From contig NZ_LYPA01000079.1 in assembly GCF_001675045.1 (NCBI RefSeq), forward strand, positions 18,748-82,747: DNA of 64,000 bases, given 5' to 3'. The notes beneath the pieces were generated by a model. The model searched no databases. It saw only the letters and a program-made list of their open reading frames with translations, and was not told the origin of the DNA. The stretch comes from Paenibacillus oryzae (GTDB taxonomy: Bacteria > Bacillota > Bacilli > Paenibacillales > Paenibacillaceae). The translations under genes and the position numbers were made by a program. Numbering within the stretch: the first letter of the stretch is position 1; every line of letters starts with the position of its first letter. Shown here one piece after another: positions 59,631-64,000 of this stretch.

Positions 59631-60899
59631 ATGCTTGATTTTCTAAAGGACATATTCAAGAAAAAGGCTCCAGTCAAGGAGAAACCTCCTTTTTATCCTA
59701 TCGTTTGTCCCTATTGCTTCAGCAAATTTCAGCCTGACGAGGTTGTGTTTCGGGCCACGCATCATCGTGATGACGACCAGGATTATGCGCTTCAGGAGGA
59801 TGAGCTGCTAAACCGGTATCGCGAGAAGTTTAACCTGTCGCCTATCGACGAAATAGAAGCGGTTATCTATCCCGCACATATACCCGATGAAAATTTGATT
59901 TATTCCGAAAATGTGCTGGTTGCGCTAACGGACAACCACGGCATGCTTACCCGCAAACGGCTTTGCCCGCATTGCCATAACGAGCTGCCCCTGCCATCCG
60001 GCAAGGTTCCAAGCAACATTATTTCCATTGTTGGCGCGTCCGCTTCGGGCAAATCGGTCTATATGGCATCTCTGATCCATACGCTCCAGCAAACCACGGC
60101 CAGCAATTTTTCCGCCGCGTGCATGCCGCTTAATGCAGAGATTAGCAGAAGGTTCCGCCAAAATTACGAGGAGCCGATTTTCGAACGCGGCATGATGATC
60201 AGCACAACGCTGCGCGATGTCGTTCAGGAGCCGTTTATTTTTCAGTTCAGGTTTAAGGATGAGACTATACCGCCGCTGACGCTGGTCTTTTTTGATGTTG
60301 CGGGCGAAGGTATGGTGGATGACGCCTATCTGGACATTTATGCATCCCATATTAAAAATTCAGCCGGCATTTTGTTTATGGTTGACCCCATGCAGATCAA
60401 GACGATTCGCGACCGGCTGCTGGTTCGTTTTGGCGACCGTCAGGAGGAGTTTCCAAGCCAATATGACGAGCCGCGCGAAATTGTGATTTCTCTTTTCCAG
60501 AATTTTATCGGGCACGAGGAAAAAAGCGCAACCGATATTCCGACAGCGGTGGTTATTACCAAAAGCGATATGCTCCAGCATTTGAAGGAAGAGGACGGCG
60601 AATATATTCGTCCAAACAGCAACGTATTTAAAAATGTTGTCCATCAGCGGAGCCTGGACCTTGATGAATTCAACAATATTAACGGAGAGGTTACCCGGTT
60701 TATCGAAAAGGTGGACCGCCCGTTTAAGGATGCGCTGGATGTTTATTTCCGTGATACCGCCTACTTTGCCGTATCCGCATTGGGCGCCAATCCCGTCAAC
60801 AAGCAAATTACGGGCGTCGTCAATCCCATTCGGGTAGACGAGCCGTTAATCTGGCTTCTATACAAGCTGCAATATATTGAAGGGAGCCGTTCGAAATGA
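59631..60899 (+). CDS. Zinc-ribbon P-loop GTPase
   Basis: The 422-aa protein has two cysteine pairs (Cys26/Cys29 in CPYC and Cys112/Cys115 in CPHC), probably one split zinc ribbon. The P-loop domain then shows G1 GASASGKS (Gly135-Ser142), G3 DVAG (Asp222-Gly225) and G4 TKSD (Thr310-Asp313). G1, G3 and G4 together indicate a GTPase rather than an ATPase. Similar zinc-ribbon GTPases next to GTPase-associated proteins are known from predicted bacterial conflict systems (double-GTPase families). It is soluble and overlaps the next gene by 4 bp. Confidence 0.85.
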   Translation: MLDFLKDIFKKKAPVKEKPPFYPIVCPYCFSKFQPDEVVFRATHHRDDDQDYALQEDELLNRYREKFNLSPIDEIEAVIYPAHIPDENLIYSENVLVALTDNHGMLTRKRLCPHCHNELPLPSGKVPSNIISIVGASASGKSVYMASLIHTLQQTTASNFSAACMPLNAEISRRFRQNYEEPIFERGMMISTTLRDVVQEPFIFQFRFKDETIPPLTLVFFDVAGEGMVDDAYLDIYASHIKNSAGILFMVDPMQIKTIRDRLLVRFGDRQEEFPSQYDEPREIVISLFQNFIGHEEKSATDIPTAVVITKSDMLQHLKEEDGEYIRPNSNVFKNVVHQRSLDLDEFNNINGEVTRFIEKVDRPFKDALDVYFRDTAYFAVSALGANPVNKQITGVVNPIRVDEPLIWLLYKLQYIEGSRSK

Positions 60900-63643
60900 C
60901 CCAGCTTCCTCAAATTCAGCAGCATTATTACACACGCGCGCGCCAGGGCATTTTCAGAGCGACCGAAGGCTTGGACAGCGTGGCCAAATCCCCGGCTCTG
61001 GAGGATGCCTTTATCAAAAAAACGCTGCATCCCTTCTGCGTTTACTTGCCTCCGCATGAGCTGAGCCAGCGCGGCGAGCAGGATTATTCGCTGTACCCGG
61101 AATCGCTGACTGTGTTTCATGCCGAGTCGGGAGAGCTGGTGATTGGGCGCAGCATTATGGCGGGCGCTGATTTTACCGGACAGCGGGATACGATCTTTGT
61201 CCATCATTATATCGTTCCGTCCAAGCGCAAGGAGGACTATTTAGTATCCGGCAACGGCATTTTCCGCATCCGGTATTTTGAAAACCGGTTTGATGGGAGC
61301 CAGGGGCAGCAGCTGCCCGCGCTGGACGATATTCCTTTTGACACGGATTCCTATATTGACGGGCAAGCTGCCGTTCTGGAGCGGCTTGGCATCGATACGG
61401 ATAAATTGCAGCAGCTGCTATGGGCCGTTATGGCTTCAATAGCCAGCAACAAAAAGGTGTATGTGACCTTAAACGTGGATGTATCGGAAAGTGCAACGTA
61501 TGCCAAGCGGCTGACCGAAATTTTGTTCCATCTGCTGCCTTATGAGCTGCGGCGTCACTTTGGCTTCTCCACCTATCAAAACGAGCCGCAGCCCAAAAAA
61601 TATTTAAATCTGATCTTTGTTGAAAAGGGCAGCATCCGCCCGGGCGAGCGCTCGCTCGACAAGGATTATTTATTTGATTTTGCTGGAAACCGATTTGCCA
61701 ATGTCGATCTTCATGGCGGCGATCATTATTTTTTGGATTTGGCCATAGCCTTTCGGGAGCATCCGGAATTATTGGCGGCTTTTTTCTCGTTTGCGGAGGA
61801 AGCATTAGAGGGCTGCGAGCAGGCCAAGGCGATGTCCTATACGACCTACAATGAGCTGAGCGCTCTGTTTCGGATCAGCAAGGGGAAGCATGAGGTTTAC
61901 GAGATAAACAAGGAAGGCGTGTTGACCTCCATCCTTGGTTATTTGAAGACAGGCGGGCCATCGTCAAAGCGGCAGCTTCGGCAGTTGTTTGAAAAGCTGG
62001 TAAGCTCCGAGATGGAAGCCATGCGAACCAGAGGCTCCGTATCCGCCGGTTATGCGGCCATTATGGTGGAGTATGCCGGGCATGCGGATAGCAGAACGCG
62101 GCAGATGCTGATCCGCGACCTGGCGCTTATTTTGCACAGCAATTGGAATACGCAAGGAGACGAGGATTTTACAGCGGCCGTTATGGACAGCCTGCAGCAG
62201 CAGTCTGACCTGTTTGCCGAGGTCATCCGGCAGCTTCAAAGCCAGACCAAATATATCCGCGTGCTGGAGGATTATATTTTGGCGCGTCTTGCGCCAGTAA
62301 CGGATGTTAAGGGTATTATAGAGGAAATTATGTTTTGGAACGAAGCGGCTCCTTCTGTACTGGAGGAAACGTACTTTCCGAAGCAATGCGGAACCAAAAT
62401 CGCGCAGGTGCTGGGCAAGGACCGGAGCCGCATCGGCAATGGGGAAAAGCTGTTTGATTTAATGGACGAGCTGGTAGCCGTTAATCCCGCGCTTCTTGAT
62501 TTGACCGAGCTGGTCAAGCAGACGGTTGCCCATGCCGTTCTTGGAAGCCTGGAAGCGGAAAAGCTTACAATCGAGGAAGCCGGACGGCTTCATTATTTGG
62601 TCTATTATGCAAGTGAACCCCGCAGCAAGCTGGCTTCGCCTCATTCGCAGATTGTTAGAATCGCGGCAGCAGCAACATTTGTATGGGATACCAAGGTCAA
62701 TGAGCTTGAAGAGATGGAGCAAACGCTCAATAAGCTGGACGAGGACCTGTTTGACAAGGTGCAGGCATTGCTGCGCCGCCAGCTTAAGGGCCGCGTTGAG
62801 GAAACTAATTATACAGCGGTTACCGGGGCTTTCTATATCCAGGGCTTTACCTCGGGAGAGCCGGAATACGACTATTCCGCCATGCTGGCTTATGTGGGCC
62901 ATAATACCGGCAATGATGAGGATGTATTCCACTTCCTCCTGTGGCTTTCCGGCGCTGTTGAAGTGGATCACCGTTTTGCCGGAGGCGTCAGACAATATTT
63001 CCGAGAGCATAATCCCGAAGCTCTGAGGAACAAAAAGCGGGTCAGCCTGTTAAACGAAAGCGGCAGCAAGGAATTCCGCAAGCTCATCCAGGAGATTGAA
63101 CGCAAGCAGCTGCCGGGCTATAAACGATTCCTGCGGGAGCAGAAAAAGCTGCTGATTTTGTTGGCGTTATTTCTTATCGGCGCTTTTCTGACGGTCAGCA
63201 TTATCTGGATCTGGATGGATTCACGCCATTCCGGGGACAACGCCGAGCCGTCGCCAACGCCAAGCGCCGAGGCCACTCCTGCGGACACCTCCGTTCCATC
63301 CGCCACACCGTCTGGCGAGACGCCTGGAGCCTCCGGCACGCCTGATGGAGGAGTATTGCCAGAGGGTGAAGGGGAAGCCGAGGGAAGCGAGTCCGGCGGT
63401 TCGATCGACCAGAACGGCGGGACAGGAGGTACCGGTGGAGGAGCGGCAACCGGATCAACTGGCACTAACGGGGGCACCGGTGGCGGAGCGGCAACCGGAT
63501 CAACTGGCACTAACGGGGGCACCGGTGGCGGAGCAACTCCCGGGACTACCGGAACTGAAGGGGCTTCCGGCGCAGGTACGCCTGCCGCAACGCCAGGGAC
63601 CAACGGAGCTTCCGGAGCAGGTGCGCCTACCGCAACGCCATGA
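60896..63643 (+). CDS. GTPase-associated protein with C-terminal membrane anchor and Gly/Thr repeat tail
   Basis: The 915-aa protein has an N-terminal region QHYYTRARQGIFRATEGLDSVAKSPAL followed by FCVYLPPHELSQRG. This resembles the N-terminal domain of GTPase-associated protein 1 family members, from memory. A long helical middle region follows, then one membrane helix (about 750-773, LILLALFLIGAFLTVSIIWIWM). The last 140 residues are Pro/Ser/Thr- then Gly/Thr-rich, with a 15-residue motif of type TGGGAATGSTGTNGG. The tail is probably outside the membrane, the body inside. The 4-bp overlap with the GTPase supports a functional pair. Confidence 0.78.
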   Translation: MTQLPQIQQHYYTRARQGIFRATEGLDSVAKSPALEDAFIKKTLHPFCVYLPPHELSQRGEQDYSLYPESLTVFHAESGELVIGRSIMAGADFTGQRDTIFVHHYIVPSKRKEDYLVSGNGIFRIRYFENRFDGSQGQQLPALDDIPFDTDSYIDGQAAVLERLGIDTDKLQQLLWAVMASIASNKKVYVTLNVDVSESATYAKRLTEILFHLLPYELRRHFGFSTYQNEPQPKKYLNLIFVEKGSIRPGERSLDKDYLFDFAGNRFANVDLHGGDHYFLDLAIAFREHPELLAAFFSFAEEALEGCEQAKAMSYTTYNELSALFRISKGKHEVYEINKEGVLTSILGYLKTGGPSSKRQLRQLFEKLVSSEMEAMRTRGSVSAGYAAIMVEYAGHADSRTRQMLIRDLALILHSNWNTQGDEDFTAAVMDSLQQQSDLFAEVIRQLQSQTKYIRVLEDYILARLAPVTDVKGIIEEIMFWNEAAPSVLEETYFPKQCGTKIAQVLGKDRSRIGNGEKLFDLMDELVAVNPALLDLTELVKQTVAHAVLGSLEAEKLTIEEAGRLHYLVYYASEPRSKLASPHSQIVRIAAAATFVWDTKVNELEEMEQTLNKLDEDLFDKVQALLRRQLKGRVEETNYTAVTGAFYIQGFTSGEPEYDYSAMLAYVGHNTGNDEDVFHFLLWLSGAVEVDHRFAGGVRQYFREHNPEALRNKKRVSLLNESGSKEFRKLIQEIERKQLPGYKRFLREQKKLLILLALFLIGAFLTVSIIWIWMDSRHSGDNAEPSPTPSAEATPADTSVPSATPSGETPGASGTPDGGVLPEGEGEAEGSESGGSIDQNGGTGGTGGGAATGSTGTNGGTGGGAATGSTGTNGGTGGGATPGTTGTEGASGAGTPAATPGTNGASGAGAPTATP
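63431..63535 (+). repeat. 45-bp tandem repeat encoding the Gly/Thr tail
   Basis: Two full 45-bp units (63431-63475, 63476-63520) and a partial third begin accggtgg(a/c)ggagcggcaac. They encode TGGGAATGSTGTNGG in frame. Confidence 0.85.
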
Positions 63644-64000
63644 ACAGATGGAGCTGTGGGGAAGCTTAGAGCGATAGCGGATAACAATAAACTGCAAAGA
63701 GAGGGCTATTATGGGAATCGCTACGGCGAACACTCATAATAGCCCTCCTTTTTACCAGTGATCAAAAGCTGCCAAAAGCTGCTAAAAGCTGCTAAAAGCT
63801 GCCATCAAGAACTGCAAGGTTAGATTTCCACCTTGTTGACCGCCCGGAGAAATTACAACGGACAAAAATGACCGTAAAACCTCATTTTAGCTACTTTGGC
63901 AGCGTGTAGCGGTCAGCAGTGTCTACGCTTGACCCATAACGCTTCCTTAAATTTACAGTAAAAAGCGATAGCTGCTCAAGACGTTTTGGAACACTTGGAG
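63644..64000. other. Intergenic region after the large cluster
   Basis: After the terminator there is a 10-bp tandem repeat, aaaagctgcc/t four times (63764-63803). Around 63855-63925 lie words of the dispersed intergenic family (acggacaaaaatgaccgt, gcggtcagcag). No gene is visible. Confidence 0.55.
63702..63753 (+). terminator. Terminator at the end of the seven-gene operon
   Basis: AGGGCTATTATG (63702-63713) pairs perfectly with CATAATAGCCCT (63735-63746), then CCTTTTT. Confidence 0.92.

Overview
The window looks like the chromosome of an endospore-forming, low-GC Gram-positive bacterium of the Paenibacillus type. It carries the B. subtilis-like order purR-ridA(yabJ)-spoVG-glmU-ctc-pth-fin-mfd ... 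spoVT-yabM-yabN(mazG)-hup-rqcP(yabO)-yabP-yabQ-divIC-yabR-spoIIE. Several promoters match sporulation or stress sigma factors: SigH before spoVG, SigG before spoVT, a 21-bp-spacer Spo0A-type promoter before spoIIE, and a SigB-like promoter before ctc.

Accessory blocks interrupt this backbone. (1) A cysteine synthase and an FMN reductase gene lie between ctc and pth, and prs, which sits between glmU and ctc in B. subtilis, is absent. (2) Two tandem paralogous secreted beta-lactamase-fold serine hydrolases follow mfd, each behind its own MerR-type promoter with a 19-bp spacer. (3) Between prsA and spoVT there are about 15 kb of metabolic cargo: a PocR/AraC regulator with glycerol dehydrogenase and fused dihydroxyacetone kinase (glycerol to DHAP), an SPFH/Arc pair, a DinB protein, urease (fused gamma-beta plus alpha), and the divergent urea ABC importer urtABCDE with a GlnR/TnrA box. 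The urtA-urtB gap is filled by three and a half tandem copies of a 184-bp repeat. (4) After spoIIE come an AraC regulator and a divergent FAD-dependent oxidoreductase.

The most interesting region is 46981-63643. Two divergent operons appear to encode one membrane-linked NTPase machine. The minus operon holds a 51-aa membrane peptide, a zinc-ribbon membrane protein and a 585-aa membrane-anchored protein. The plus operon holds an exported vWA protein, a large tubulin/FtsZ-like protein with GGTGSG, an unrecognised 773-aa protein, a membrane vWA protein, a 212-aa protein, a zinc-ribbon GTPase, and a GTPase-associated-type protein with a C-terminal membrane anchor and a Gly/Thr-rich repeat tail. 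Genes are 10-23 bp apart or overlap, and a strong terminator closes the run. It resembles in outline the NTP-dependent conflict or regulatory systems predicted from comparative genomics, but its function is unknown.

Repeats are prominent: 36-bp in-frame repeats inside the yabM-like flippase gene, 184-bp repeats in urt, a 39-bp repeat before yabP, a 45-bp repeat at the end of the large cluster, and an intergenic family built around GGACA/TGTCC and GACCG words. No rRNA, tRNA, CRISPR array or transposase gene was found. All functional calls rest on motifs and synteny read by eye.
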